A stretch of 64,000 bases of DNA from assembly GCF_000746525.1 (NCBI RefSeq), contig NZ_CP009048.1, forward strand, positions 5,097,501 to 5,161,500. Direction: 5' to 3'. Below, piece by piece: positions 36,701 to 44,655 of this stretch (its first letter is position 1; each line of letters begins with the position of its first letter). Origin of the DNA: Pseudomonas alkylphenolica (GTDB lineage Bacteria; Pseudomonadota; Gammaproteobacteria; Pseudomonadales; Pseudomonadaceae). Both the position numbers and the translations under genes were made by a program. The notes beneath the pieces were generated by a model. That model ran no database searches. It worked only from the letters and a program-made list of their open reading frames with translations, and was not told where the DNA came from.

Positions 36701-38607
36701 TCACGATCGGCAACCAGCATTTCGAACTCCACCGGAGCATCGCTGTCGGTTTCTTCACCGTCGAACAAGCCGCGCAACCCCGGCAGGCGTTCGGCCGGCC
36801 AGATCGGCTGCTCCAGGCGCCGGGTGATCGGCCGGCCACCGGACTCCTGCAAGCTGGCCTGCACCGTCAGTTGCAGCGGCGAACGGGCTTCGGACCATTT
36901 GCTTTCGATGCTGATGGTGGTCTTGCCGTTGGCGTCCAGGGTGACCTCATCCAGCTCCAGGTCCTGGCTCAGCTCCTGCTCGGTGATCGAACCGAACTGA
37001 TAGCCCGGCAACGCCGCTACCGCTTCACGCAGCGGGCGGACATACGCCTGGCCGCTCAAGCGGTTGCCCGAGGCCGGGGCGCCGTAGAGGTAACGGCCAT
37101 TGACGTCGATCTCGGCGCCCTGTTCAGGACTCAGCGGCTCATCGCTGCCTTTGAGCTCCAGGGCCAGGCGCTCGGGCAGGAAGTCTTCAACAAGAAACTC
37201 ATAGATCTGCTTCTTGCCACCGCCCAGGTCAAACAGCAACTGCCAGCGCCCGGTCGGGGCTTCCGTGGCCAGTTGCAGCTGATACTGGTAGAGGCCGTTA
37301 CTACCCGGTTCCCAAACGAACTTGCGGCTGATCTGCTCATCGGGCCGGCGCACTTCCACGGTTACCGGCTGCGGCTTCAGCGGGCGACCGTCCTGGTCGC
37401 GCAACAGGCCATTGAGCAGCACAGTCTCGCCTGGGCGGTACAGGTCGCGTGGACCGAAGACGAAGAACTGCAGGGGATTGGCCTGGGGACCTGTGATGTC
37501 GAATTCCGCCAGGTCCAGCGCCGCACTGTTCAGGCGCAACATGGTGGTGTGCACGCCCTGATGGGCCAGCAGGGTTTCCGCCTTTGGCGGCATCGGCAGT
37601 TGGGCATGACCGTCGCTGTCGGTCTTGCCTTGACCAAGCACCCGGCCTTCGGCGTCGAGCAGCTCAAGGTTGACGCCACCCAGCGCCTTGCCACCTTCCA
37701 GCCCCTGGGTGAACACATCCATACGGTTCTGGTAGCGGTGCGCGGACACACCGATGTCGCTGAGGGTGAACAGGGTGGCTGGCTGCGAGTAGTCGTAGGT
37801 GCCCGAAGCACGCATCACCGCCAGGTACACGCCCGGCTCCTGCAGCGGCTTGATCCCGGCGATCGGCAGCAACACGGTTTCACGGGTGTTGCGCGCCGGG
37901 TTGAGGTCGAAACGGCCGCTGTAGACCAGCTCGGCCATGTCCAGGGTTTCTTTCGACTGGTAGTAGTACAGGCTGCTGTTGCGGCCCCAGGCGCTGAGGA
38001 AGGATGACAGCGACTCAGGCTTGATGCGGAAGAACTCGACATCGACCTTGTTGACGTTCAGGGCGATCACCGGCAGCCCTTCGGCCAGGCGCGTAGGCAA
38101 CAGCGAACCGCGGCTGGCGAAGCCGATGGTGGCCTGCATGTCGCGGGTTTCCAGGCGGCTTACCGACTCGGCGGCCAGGCGCTCACCGTTTACGGACTGC
38201 AGGCCGGCATCGATGGTCAGCACCAATTTGCGTTGCGGCTCGAGGTGGCGCAGGCGCAGCTCCATACCGTTGTCGGAGAGCTCCCAGGCACCATCGACTT
38301 TGCCTTTGACGGTATCGACCAGGTGCACCCGGTCGGCAAAATTCTGCTGCGCATCCAGTGGCACCGAGAAGCTCAAGGACAGCGCGCTGGCGCCATCGAC
38401 TTGAACTTCCGAGACATCCACCACGCTCAGTTCGCGACCGGCATAACGCTTGGCCAGGGTCGCGGCGTCTTCACGGGCCGGCTTGGCGGCTTCCTGAGTC
38501 TGCGCAGGCGTAGAGGCCGGAGCCGGGGCTGGCTTGTCTGGGGCAGACGAGTCGCAGGCGCTGAGCAAGGCCAGCACGCAGGCCAGCAACAATCCTTTGT
38601 TGAGCAT
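33703..38607 (-). CDS. bacterial alpha-2-macroglobulin lipoprotein (YfhM-like)
   Basis: 1634 residues. The signal peptide ends in lipobox LALLSACDSS (Cys near residue 18), and a proline/alanine-rich linker follows. Macroglobulin repeats form the N-terminal two-thirds, and the thioester motif is GCLEQ with Cys1166. A final receptor-binding-like domain ends the protein. Such periplasmic proteins trap proteases that have breached the outer membrane by covalently binding them, and they act with PBP1C, which repairs peptidoglycan. Because the CxEQ motif is intact, this is the thioester-bearing (YfhM) type. I start at 38607; a reading frame beginning at 38655 would add residues that spoil the signal peptide. 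Confidence 0.92.
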   Translation of the reverse strand: MLNKGLLLACVLALLSACDSSAPDKPAPAPASTPAQTQEAAKPAREDAATLAKRYAGRELSVVDVSEVQVDGASALSLSFSVPLDAQQNFADRVHLVDTVKGKVDGAWELSDNGMELRLRHLEPQRKLVLTIDAGLQSVNGERLAAESVSRLETRDMQATIGFASRGSLLPTRLAEGLPVIALNVNKVDVEFFRIKPESLSSFLSAWGRNSSLYYYQSKETLDMAELVYSGRFDLNPARNTRETVLLPIAGIKPLQEPGVYLAVMRASGTYDYSQPATLFTLSDIGVSAHRYQNRMDVFTQGLEGGKALGGVNLELLDAEGRVLGQGKTDSDGHAQLPMPPKAETLLAHQGVHTTMLRLNSAALDLAEFDITGPQANPLQFFVFGPRDLYRPGETVLLNGLLRDQDGRPLKPQPVTVEVRRPDEQISRKFVWEPGSNGLYQYQLQLATEAPTGRWQLLFDLGGGKKQIYEFLVEDFLPERLALELKGSDEPLSPEQGAEIDVNGRYLYGAPASGNRLSGQAYVRPLREAVAALPGYQFGSITEQELSQDLELDEVTLDANGKTTISIESKWSEARSPLQLTVQASLQESGGRPITRRLEQPIWPAERLPGLRGLFDGEETDSDAPVEFEMLVADRDGNKLAVNGLKVRLIRERRDYYWNYSQSDGWSYNFNEKFLTQSEETVNIKAGSTAKLTFQVEWGPYRVEVEDPQTGLVSSARFWAGYRAQDNADGGAVRPDQVKLALDKPSYADGATANVTVTPPAAGTGYLMVESSEGPLWWQEIDVPAEGKTFAINLDRKWARHDLYVSALVIRPGERKVNATPKRAVGVLHLPLDRAERKLAVTLSAPEKMRPKQPLTVKVQARNADGSVPKQVHVLLAAVDVGILNITDYTTPDPFTGMFGRKAYGADQLDIYGQLIEAGQGRLASLAFGGDAAMAKGGKRPNTSVTIVAQQSAPVTLNENGEGEASVDIPDFNGELRLMAQAWTDERYGVAEGKTVVAAPLIAELSAPRFLAGGDSTTLALDVSNLSGQAQKLNVRLSTEGQLSLMRAAEQTLELTQGKRVTLLVPVQANGGLGQGKVKVEVLGLQLPGETATAFSREWTLGVRPAYPAMLKHYRVALNDQPWSLPEADLAAFEPAGLEAMLALSSRPPLNLAEQIRALEAYPYGCLEQTTSGLYPSLYADAATLKRLGITGEPAEVRKRKIEMGIEHLLGMQRYNGSFGLWSSDSEEEYWLTAYVTDFLLRAREQGYAVPADALKKASERLLRYLQERNLIEVNYSNNAEHSRFAVQAYAALVLARTQQAPLGALRSLFERRSDARSGLPLVQLAIALEKMGDKPRAQQALQAGLAVSRNDKDWLGDYGSPVRDQALILALLEENNLASTQLDQRLFQLSDQVAASQWLSTQERNALFLAGRGLLNKPEGKWSARLDSAGELRDLDSAQSGLKLEGPLLASPLTVQNQGSDTLYQQLTLSGYPRYAPAPSNSGMNIRREYLGLNGRTLDIRALKSGDLVLVHLAVTATSRVPDALVVDLLPAGLELENQNLAQSAASLDNASSAVKQWRDSMQNANVVHQEFRDDRYVAALPVDSYGTTHLLYLARAVTPGTYRVPPPQVESMYRPNLQSVGESAGEMVIKGR

Positions 38608-38708
38608 GGAAAAAACTCTTTGGCAGCAGGTTCTGAGGGAAGAACTATATATCAACCAGGCCGTCTCCGTGCGCTGCGGCTACAATGTCCGGCTTGCCTG
38701 GAGCCGAC

Positions 38709-40052
38709 ATGTCCCGATTGTTGACCGACTGGCGCGACCGCCCGACCCACCGCAAGGTCTGGGCACTGGCCGCGCCGATGATTCTCTCGAATATTTCCGT
38801 ACCCCTGGTGGCGCTGGTCGATAGCGCGGTGATCGGTCACCTGCCACATGCTCACCAGTTGGGTGCGGTCGCCGTGGGTGCCAGCCTGTACACCTTCCTG
38901 GCCTGGGTCATGGGTTTTCTGCGCATGGGCTCCACCGGGTTTGCCGCCCAGGCGGCCGGGCGTGCCGACGGCGCAGCCTTGCGCCAGGTGCTGGTGCAGG
39001 GTTTGTTGCTGGCGCTGCTGTTCGCGTTGCTGCTGGGCCTGCTCGCCCTGCCCTTCAGTCACCTGGCCCTGCAATTGATGCAGCCCTCGGCGGCGCTGGA
39101 GCAATCGACCCAGGACTTTTTCCAGACCCGTCTGCTAGGCCTGCCAGCGGCGCTCGCCAGTTTTGCCCTGGTCGGCTGGTTCCTCGGCACCCAGAACGCC
39201 CGGGCGCCGCTGGCGATTCTGCTAACCACCAACCTGCTCAATATCGCTCTCAACCTGTGGTTCGTGCTGGGCCTGGACTGGGGCGTGATCGGTTCTGCAA
39301 GGGCCTCGGTGATTGCCGAATGGAGTGCCGCCCTGCTCGGTCTGGCCCTGACTCGCCCGGCCTTGCGCGCCTATCCGGGACAGATCGCCTGGGCCCTGCT
39401 GCGCCGCTGGCAGAGCTGGCGGCCGCTGCTGGCCGTCAACCGCGACATTTTCATCCGCAGCCTGGCCTTGCAGGCAGTGTTCTTCCTGATCACCGTGCAG
39501 GGTGCTCGATTGGGTGAGGCTACTGTCGCGGCCAATGCCCTGCTGCTCAATGGCCTGCTGCTCACTGCCTATGCCCTCGACGGTCTGGCCCATGCGGTCG
39601 AGGCCTTGTGCGGGCACGCCATCGGCGCCGGTGATCGCCAGGCCTTGCGTCGCTCGCTGACCGTGGCTTGCGGCTGGTCGCTGCTGGCCAGCAGTGGCTT
39701 TGCCGTGTTGTTTCTGTTTGGCGGACACCTGTTTATCAACATGCAGACCGATATCGAAAGCGTGCGCGCAACGGCCTATCAGTACCTGCCTTATCTGGCG
39801 CTGTTGCCGCTGGTGGCGGTGTGGAGTTACTTGCTCGACGGTCTGTTCATCGGGGCAACGCGGGCGCGGGAGATGCGTAATGGCATGTTGCTCAGCGTAG
39901 CGATTGCCTTGCCGGTCGCCTATGCCGCCAGGGATCTGGGCAACCATGGCTTGTGGTTGGGCTTTCTGCTGTTCATGGCCTTGCGCGGAGTGACGCTGGG
40001 GGTGATGGGCTGGCGGTTGCAGCGGCGGGATGGGTGGTTTGTTCGTCGTTGA
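38709..40052 (+). CDS. MATE-family efflux transporter, DinF-like
   Basis: 447 residues with about 12 membrane helices. It has the MATE signatures PMILSNISVPLVALVDSAVI in helix 1 and GSTGFAAQAAGRAD in helix 2, plus DGLAHAVEALCGHAIGAGD in the second half. It should export cationic organic compounds in exchange for H+ or Na+. The ATG at 38709 has GGAG seven bases before it; an in-frame ATG at 38685 is less well placed. It faces away from the alpha-2-macroglobulin gene and is closed by a REP pair. Confidence 0.9.
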   Translation: MSRLLTDWRDRPTHRKVWALAAPMILSNISVPLVALVDSAVIGHLPHAHQLGAVAVGASLYTFLAWVMGFLRMGSTGFAAQAAGRADGAALRQVLVQGLLLALLFALLLGLLALPFSHLALQLMQPSAALEQSTQDFFQTRLLGLPAALASFALVGWFLGTQNARAPLAILLTTNLLNIALNLWFVLGLDWGVIGSARASVIAEWSAALLGLALTRPALRAYPGQIAWALLRRWQSWRPLLAVNRDIFIRSLALQAVFFLITVQGARLGEATVAANALLLNGLLLTAYALDGLAHAVEALCGHAIGAGDRQALRRSLTVACGWSLLASSGFAVLFLFGGHLFINMQTDIESVRATAYQYLPYLALLPLVAVWSYLLDGLFIGATRAREMRNGMLLSVAIALPVAYAARDLGNHGLWLGFLLFMALRGVTLGVMGWRLQRRDGWFVRR

Positions 40053-40055
40053 AAG

Positions 40056-40124
40056 CATCGCGGGGCAAGCCCGCTCCCACCAGGTTCATACAACACCCGG
40101 TGGGAGCGGACTTGCCCCGCGATT
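40056..40124. repeat. REP pair (inverted)
   Basis: ATCGCGGGGCAAGCCCGCTC and GAGCGGACTTGCCCCGCGAT in inverted orientation, between the convergent MATE and speA genes. One copy has A for G in the arm, a diverged repeat. Confidence 0.87.
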
Positions 40125-40127
40125 ACA

Positions 40128-42041
40128 TCAGCTCGACAGGTAAGACGAACGGGTCAGCCCCAGACGCAAGGCATCAAGGAACTGGGTCTTCTCACGCGCG
40201 GTGATCTTGGCGCTGGCGCACTTGTCGCGGTAGTGAGTCATCAACTCCTCTGGCGACAGGTGCACGTAGCGCAGCATGTCCTCGATGGTGTCGTGGGTCT
40301 CGATACCGGCGTGGTACACGCTGCCGTTAGGGTTCTGGTAGATGTTCACCGAGTCGGTGTCGCCGAACAGGTTGTGCATGTCACCGAGAATCTCCTGGTA
40401 GGCACCGACCAGGAAAATCCCCAGCAGGTAGTCCTCACCCTCGTTGATGCCGTGCACCGGCAGGCTGGTCTCGATGCTCTGCTCGTCGACGTACTGGTTG
40501 ATCTTGCCATCGGAGTCGCAGGTCAGATCCTGCAGCACCGCACGGCGCATCGGCTCTTCGTCGAGGCGATGCAGCGGCAGGATCGGCAGGACCTGGCCGA
40601 TGGCCCAGGTGTCCGGCAGGCTCTGGAACACCGAGAAGTTGCAGATGTACTTGTCGGCAAGCTTGTCGTTGAGCTCGTCCAGCACCTGGCGGTGCGAACG
40701 CTGACGGGCCTTGAGCGAGTTGTGCAGGCGCCGGCACACGGCGAAGTAGCACTGCTCGGCCAGGGCTTTCTCGGCCAGGGTGATCTTGCCGTCGGCGTAC
40801 TGCGCTGCCACGTCGCTCATGTAGTGCGTGGCACGCCAGTAAGTCTCGGTGACCATCTCGATATCGGTCGGGCCGAGCAGGTCGGCCAGCCACTGTACGG
40901 TCTCGGGCAGGCTTTCCTTGTTGTCGATCACCGGCACTTCGTCGTTGTGCTTCTCGACGTCGGTGACCTGTACCACCAGCATGGCGTGGTGGGCCGTCAG
41001 CGAGCGGCCGCTCTCGGAGAAGATGTGCGGATGTGGCAGGCCCTGGGCATCGCAGAACTCTTTGAGCATGCCGACCACGACACCGGCGTAATCGTCCATG
41101 TCGTAGTTGATCGAGCTGGCGTTGCGCGAATGGGTACCGTCATAGTCGACACCCAGGCCACCGCCGACGTCGATGTGATCGACCGGCAGGTTCAGGGCGC
41201 GCAGCTCGCCGTAGTAACGGATCGCTTCCTTGAAACCATGCTGGTAGTCAGCCAGGTTGGCGATCTGCGACCCCATGTGGAAGTGCAGCAGACGGATGCC
41301 CTGATCCAGGCCGGCGTCACGGAAGCGCTGGACCACCGAGATCAACTGCGCGGCCGACAGGCCGAACTTGGATTTCTCGCCACCGGTATCGGCCCACTTG
41401 CTCGACGCCAGCGACGACAGGCGCACGCGCAGACCGACCTGCGGCTTGACCTTGAGTTCGGCCGCCTCTTCGATCACCAGCGCCACTTCCGACTCTTTCT
41501 CGATGACGATGAACACGTTGTGGCCCAGCTTCTGGCCCATCAGCGCCAGACGAATGAACTCACGATCCTTGTAACCGTTGCAGACAATGGTCCCGCCTTT
41601 TGGCGCCAGCGCCAGTACCGCCAGCAGTTCAGGCTTGGAACCGGCCTCAAGGCCGATGGACACGTTCTGAGTGGCGATGATGTTTTCCACCACCGCTTCC
41701 TGCTGGTTGACCTTGATCGGGTACAGCGCGGTGTACTGGCTCTGGTACTCCAGGCGCGCGATGTTGGCGTCAAACGCACCGGTCAGCTGGCGCACGCGGT
41801 CTTGCAGGATGTCTGGGAAACGCACCAGCAGCGGCAGCGACAGGCCGCTCTTGCGCAGCTCGTCGACTTGCTCGTAAAGATCGATCGGTGCGCTGCCAGG
41901 CCCGTTGGGGCGGACTTCGACGCGGCCGGCCTCGTTGATTGCGAAGTAACCGGCCCCCCAATGGCGAATCCCGTAAACACTGCGGCTGTCCGCAACTGTC
42001 CATTGGCTGCCATCATCTTTGCGTGTGCGTCGTACGGACAT
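40128..42041 (-). CDS. speA: biosynthetic arginine decarboxylase
   Basis: 637-residue fold-III PLP decarboxylase. The PLP lysine is in YPIKVNQ (K110); [11 protein letters not shown] and the phosphate-binding [12 protein letters not shown] follow, and [13 protein letters not shown] near residue 555 holds the substrate aspartate. It converts arginine to agmatine and CO2, the first step of one putrescine route. The length is typical of the E. coli type. A 153-bp gap precedes it with no other gene; TATATAAAAA just before the start could be promoter or leader. Confidence 0.95.
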   Translation of the reverse strand: MSVRRTRKDDGSQWTVADSRSVYGIRHWGAGYFAINEAGRVEVRPNGPGSAPIDLYEQVDELRKSGLSLPLLVRFPDILQDRVRQLTGAFDANIARLEYQSQYTALYPIKVNQQEAVVENIIATQNVSIGLEAGSKPELLAVLALAPKGGTIVCNGYKDREFIRLALMGQKLGHNVFIVIEKESEVALVIEEAAELKVKPQVGLRVRLSSLASSKWADTGGEKSKFGLSAAQLISVVQRFRDAGLDQGIRLLHFHMGSQIANLADYQHGFKEAIRYYGELRALNLPVDHIDVGGGLGVDYDGTHSRNASSINYDMDDYAGVVVGMLKEFCDAQGLPHPHIFSESGRSLTAHHAMLVVQVTDVEKHNDEVPVIDNKESLPETVQWLADLLGPTDIEMVTETYWRATHYMSDVAAQYADGKITLAEKALAEQCYFAVCRRLHNSLKARQRSHRQVLDELNDKLADKYICNFSVFQSLPDTWAIGQVLPILPLHRLDEEPMRRAVLQDLTCDSDGKINQYVDEQSIETSLPVHGINEGEDYLLGIFLVGAYQEILGDMHNLFGDTDSVNIYQNPNGSVYHAGIETHDTIEDMLRYVHLSPEELMTHYRDKCASAKITAREKTQFLDALRLGLTRSSYLSS

Positions 42042-42194
42042 TGAAGTCCCCTATATAAAAAGTCGAATAACACCGACCCACGGACGGCGGGCGCAGTGTA
42101 AAACCTGGAAATGACGATTTTCCGTGTTCAGGGATAGACCCTTCCTACGGGAACGAGTTTAGAAAGCGAATTGCAAAAAATCGCGATGCAGTCT

Positions 42195-42566
42195 TCAGCC
42201 GCCGGACTTTTTCGCTTTGAAGCCTTGTTTGATCAGCTCTGCCAACAACAGCTCGACGTGATCGCCCTGGATTTCGATGACCCCGTCTTTCAACGCGCCG
42301 CCGGTTCCGCAGCGACGCTTGAGCGTGCTGGCCAGATCCTTGAGCTGTTCCAGGGGCAGCGGTACACCGCTGATGGTCGTCACCGTCTTGCCGCCACGGC
42401 CTTTGCTTTCGCGGCGCACGCGAGCAATGCCATCGCCTTCGGGGATGAGCGTCTGTTTGCAGATGCAGGCATCTATGGGTTTGCTGCAGTCCGGACAATG
42501 CCGACCTGCATCAGTGGAGAACACCAGGCCACCGAGGGCGGCGAATGATGCGGCTTTTTTGGCCAC
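42195..42566 (-). CDS. translation initiation factor SUI1 family protein (YciH-like)
   Basis: 123 residues. A short N-terminal region carries two CxxC-like motifs (GRHCPDCSKPIDACICK), and the SUI1/eIF1 domain follows (RRESKGRGGKTVTTISGV to ELIKQGFKAKK). It may modulate start-codon selection, as eIF1 does; the bacterial role is modest and not settled. The GTG at 42566 with GAGGAT upstream gives the usual 123-residue length; a longer frame up to 42665 gives 33 residues unrelated to the family. The gene order speA-sui1-NUDIX-DUF2333 matches P. aeruginosa PA4839-PA4842 as I remember it. Confidence 0.9.
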   Translation of the reverse strand: MAKKAASFAALGGLVFSTDAGRHCPDCSKPIDACICKQTLIPEGDGIARVRRESKGRGGKTVTTISGVPLPLEQLKDLASTLKRRCGTGGALKDGVIEIQGDHVELLLAELIKQGFKAKKSGG

Positions 42567-42656
42567 TTTTGATCCTCGTACGGTGAGGACAAAAACTGGT
42601 CGGCGCCCCGGGCAGGGTACCGACCGCGAAGCCCCACTCTGGCAGGGGCAGCGCAA

Positions 42657-42679
42657 CTGCCGCACCCAGGGTGCGGCAG
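42657..42679 (-). terminator. hairpin between the NUDIX and sui1 genes
   Basis: Ten-base perfect stem CTGCCGCACC / GGTGCGGCAG with a CAG loop, about 90 bp after the NUDIX stop and 90 bp before the sui1 start, both on the minus strand. No strong T-tract; probable terminator or attenuator-like element. Confidence 0.4.
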
Positions 42680-42761
42680 CCTTAAAAGGCCGCGCAGTGT
42701 AACGATAATTTGTGCAGATGCTAAGTACAAAACTGCGCCAATTTGCACAGGATTCGCGACT

Positions 42762-43298
42762 TCAGGCCCGACGGTCGATGTAGCGCTGCAACGCCGCCAG
42801 GGAATCGGGGCAATACGGCTGTTGCCGGCTGTCGGCCAGCGCCTGTTCGAGCGGCAGAAAGCGCGCTTCGCTGACTTCCTCGGGCTGCAGGCGCAAAGGC
42901 CCGTCCCAGACCGCCGAAAACACCGCACACCAGAGGCGGTTGCCGGGCTGGTCGAAGAAAAAACGCTCGTGGGCAGTCAACTCGACTCCGGCTACACCCA
43001 GCTCTTCTTCCAGTTCGCGGGCAGCCGACTCGGCAAAGCTTTCGTCGGCCTGGACCATGCCGCCTGCGGCCACATCCCAGTAACCCGGGTAAATGGCCTT
43101 GCTCTCGGTGCGCCGGTGTACGCACAGCTCACCGGCCGAGTTAAACAACAGAATGTAGGTACCGCGCCCAATCAGGCCCTTTTCACGCAACTCGGCGCGA
43201 GGCAATGCACCCAGCAGCTGATCGTGCTCGTCGACCCAGGCGATCAGTTCGGCATCCGAGGCAGCGCGATGCGCCGCCTCTTGCTTGGAAATGCTCAC
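42762..43298 (-). CDS. NUDIX hydrolase, YfcD-like
   Basis: 178 residues. The Nudix box reads GGMVQADESFAESAARELEE followed by ELGV, matching Gx5Ex7REUxEExGU. The N-terminal WVDEHDQLLGALPRAELREKG resembles YfcD-type proteins. It hydrolyses some nucleoside diphosphate-linked compound; the substrate is unknown. The GTG start lies four bases beyond the DUF2333 stop, with AAGG as ribosome site, so the two are co-translated. Confidence 0.88.
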   Translation of the reverse strand: MSISKQEAAHRAASDAELIAWVDEHDQLLGALPRAELREKGLIGRGTYILLFNSAGELCVHRRTESKAIYPGYWDVAAGGMVQADESFAESAARELEEELGVAGVELTAHERFFFDQPGNRLWCAVFSAVWDGPLRLQPEEVSEARFLPLEQALADSRQQPYCPDSLAALQRYIDRRA

Positions 43299-43301
43299 CG
43301 A

Positions 43302-44375
43302 TCAGCCTTGCGACAGCAGTTGGCGCAGGTCGATCACCGCCGCGTTGGCGCGGGAGATGTAGTTGGCCATGACCAGCGAGTGGTTGGCCCACATGCCGAA
43401 GCCGCTGCCATTGAGCACCATCGGGCTCCACAGCGGCTCCTGGGAGGCCTCCAGCTCACGAATGATCTGGCGCACGCTGACCGTGGCGTTCTTCTTCGCC
43501 AGTACATCGGCAAAGTCCACTTCGATGGCGCGCAGCAGGTGCGACAGCGCCCAGGCCTGACCACGGGCCTCATAGAAGACGTTGTCGATCTGCAGCCACG
43601 GGGTTTCGACCACTTCTTCATCCAGCTGCGGCGCCTGGCCGGCAACCACCGACTCGGTCTTCAGGGTGCTGTTGAGCTTGACCCGGCCAACGCTGGCCGA
43701 CAGGCGCTGCGACAACGAGCCCAGACGGGTGGCGACATCACCCAACCAGTTGTTGAGGTTGTCGGCACGGGTGTAGAACAGCGCGCCTTGTTGATCCGGC
43801 GAGGCCAGACGCTTCTGATAGCGGGTCAGGGAGTTGATGCCTTCCTGGAACTCCGATTCGCTCGACGGCAGGATCCAGCTCTTGTTGTCGAAGTTGAAAC
43901 GCGGCTCGGCCTTGGCCAGATCGGCGTCTTCAGCGGACTGCGACTGCGAGCGGGCGAAATCCTTGCGCAGGGCCCGGCTCAGGTCGCGGACCTGGACCAG
44001 CACGCCGTATTCCCAGCTGGGCATATTGTCCATCCACAAGCCAGGCGGGAAGCGGTCGTTGGAAATGTAGCCGCCCGGCTTGTGCAACAAGGTACCGGCA
44101 ACGGTCTTGAGGGTTTCTACGGTGGTGTAGCCTACGACCATCTGCTGACCGGTCATCTCGGCGGCAGCCTGGGCATTCTGCTGGACCGGGAACAGGTCCG
44201 GCTCGGCGCTCCAGTACCAACCCAGGCCAATGCACACCAGCAGGTACAGGCCAATCAGCGTGCCCAGGGCACGACTGAAGAACAATCCGCCGAAATAGCT
44301 GCGGGTGGCGGCACTGCGGGGCTCGACCCGCTCGCGCGCTTCGGCTTTGCCTGTACGGTTTTTCCAATCCAGCAT
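43302..44375 (-). CDS. DUF2333 family membrane protein
   Basis: 357 residues with one membrane helix (about 33-52, LGTLIGLYLLVCIGLGWYW) and a large periplasmic part, including PPGLWMDNMPSWEYGVLVQ and NWLGDVATRLGSLS. Family function unknown; found in Pseudomonas and relatives. The ATG at 44375 is preceded by AAGGA. It heads a two-gene unit with the NUDIX gene. The gap from 44376 to the gcbA-like gene at 44656 is 280 bp with no gene and contains the divergent promoters. Confidence 0.88.
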   Translation of the reverse strand: MLDWKNRTGKAEARERVEPRSAATRSYFGGLFFSRALGTLIGLYLLVCIGLGWYWSAEPDLFPVQQNAQAAAEMTGQQMVVGYTTVETLKTVAGTLLHKPGGYISNDRFPPGLWMDNMPSWEYGVLVQVRDLSRALRKDFARSQSQSAEDADLAKAEPRFNFDNKSWILPSSESEFQEGINSLTRYQKRLASPDQQGALFYTRADNLNNWLGDVATRLGSLSQRLSASVGRVKLNSTLKTESVVAGQAPQLDEEVVETPWLQIDNVFYEARGQAWALSHLLRAIEVDFADVLAKKNATVSVRQIIRELEASQEPLWSPMVLNGSGFGMWANHSLVMANYISRANAAVIDLRQLLSQG

Positions 44376-44655
44376 GGCGTTGTCCTTTCTGTCACGTCGG
44401 TTCAAGGGGTTCGACCGCAACCCCCGGGCTTCGTGCCAGCGCTGCGTGGTAATTCCACGGCGCGCCGCCTGCCGGGGTCGGCAAGTATCGCTGCACTATA
44501 AATCAAGCGGGTCGGTTCGCATAAGCGACTATCGAGTCAGCAAATGAATAACAAACCTGTACAGATAATTGATACAAGACACTCGATTGTCCAGAAAGTG
44601 GTGCTAGCATAGAGCCATCACTCGAACTGCCTCACCCCTTACAAGTAGTCAGGAC

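Noticed and set aside
34579..38007. 1142-codon plus-strand frame opposite the alpha-2-macroglobulin gene
   Set aside because: Very long but low-complexity antisense product; the lipoprotein with the CxEQ motif explains the region.
40233..42044. 603-codon frame antisense to speA
   Set aside because: Mirror frame of a well-defined decarboxylase; no start signals or domains.
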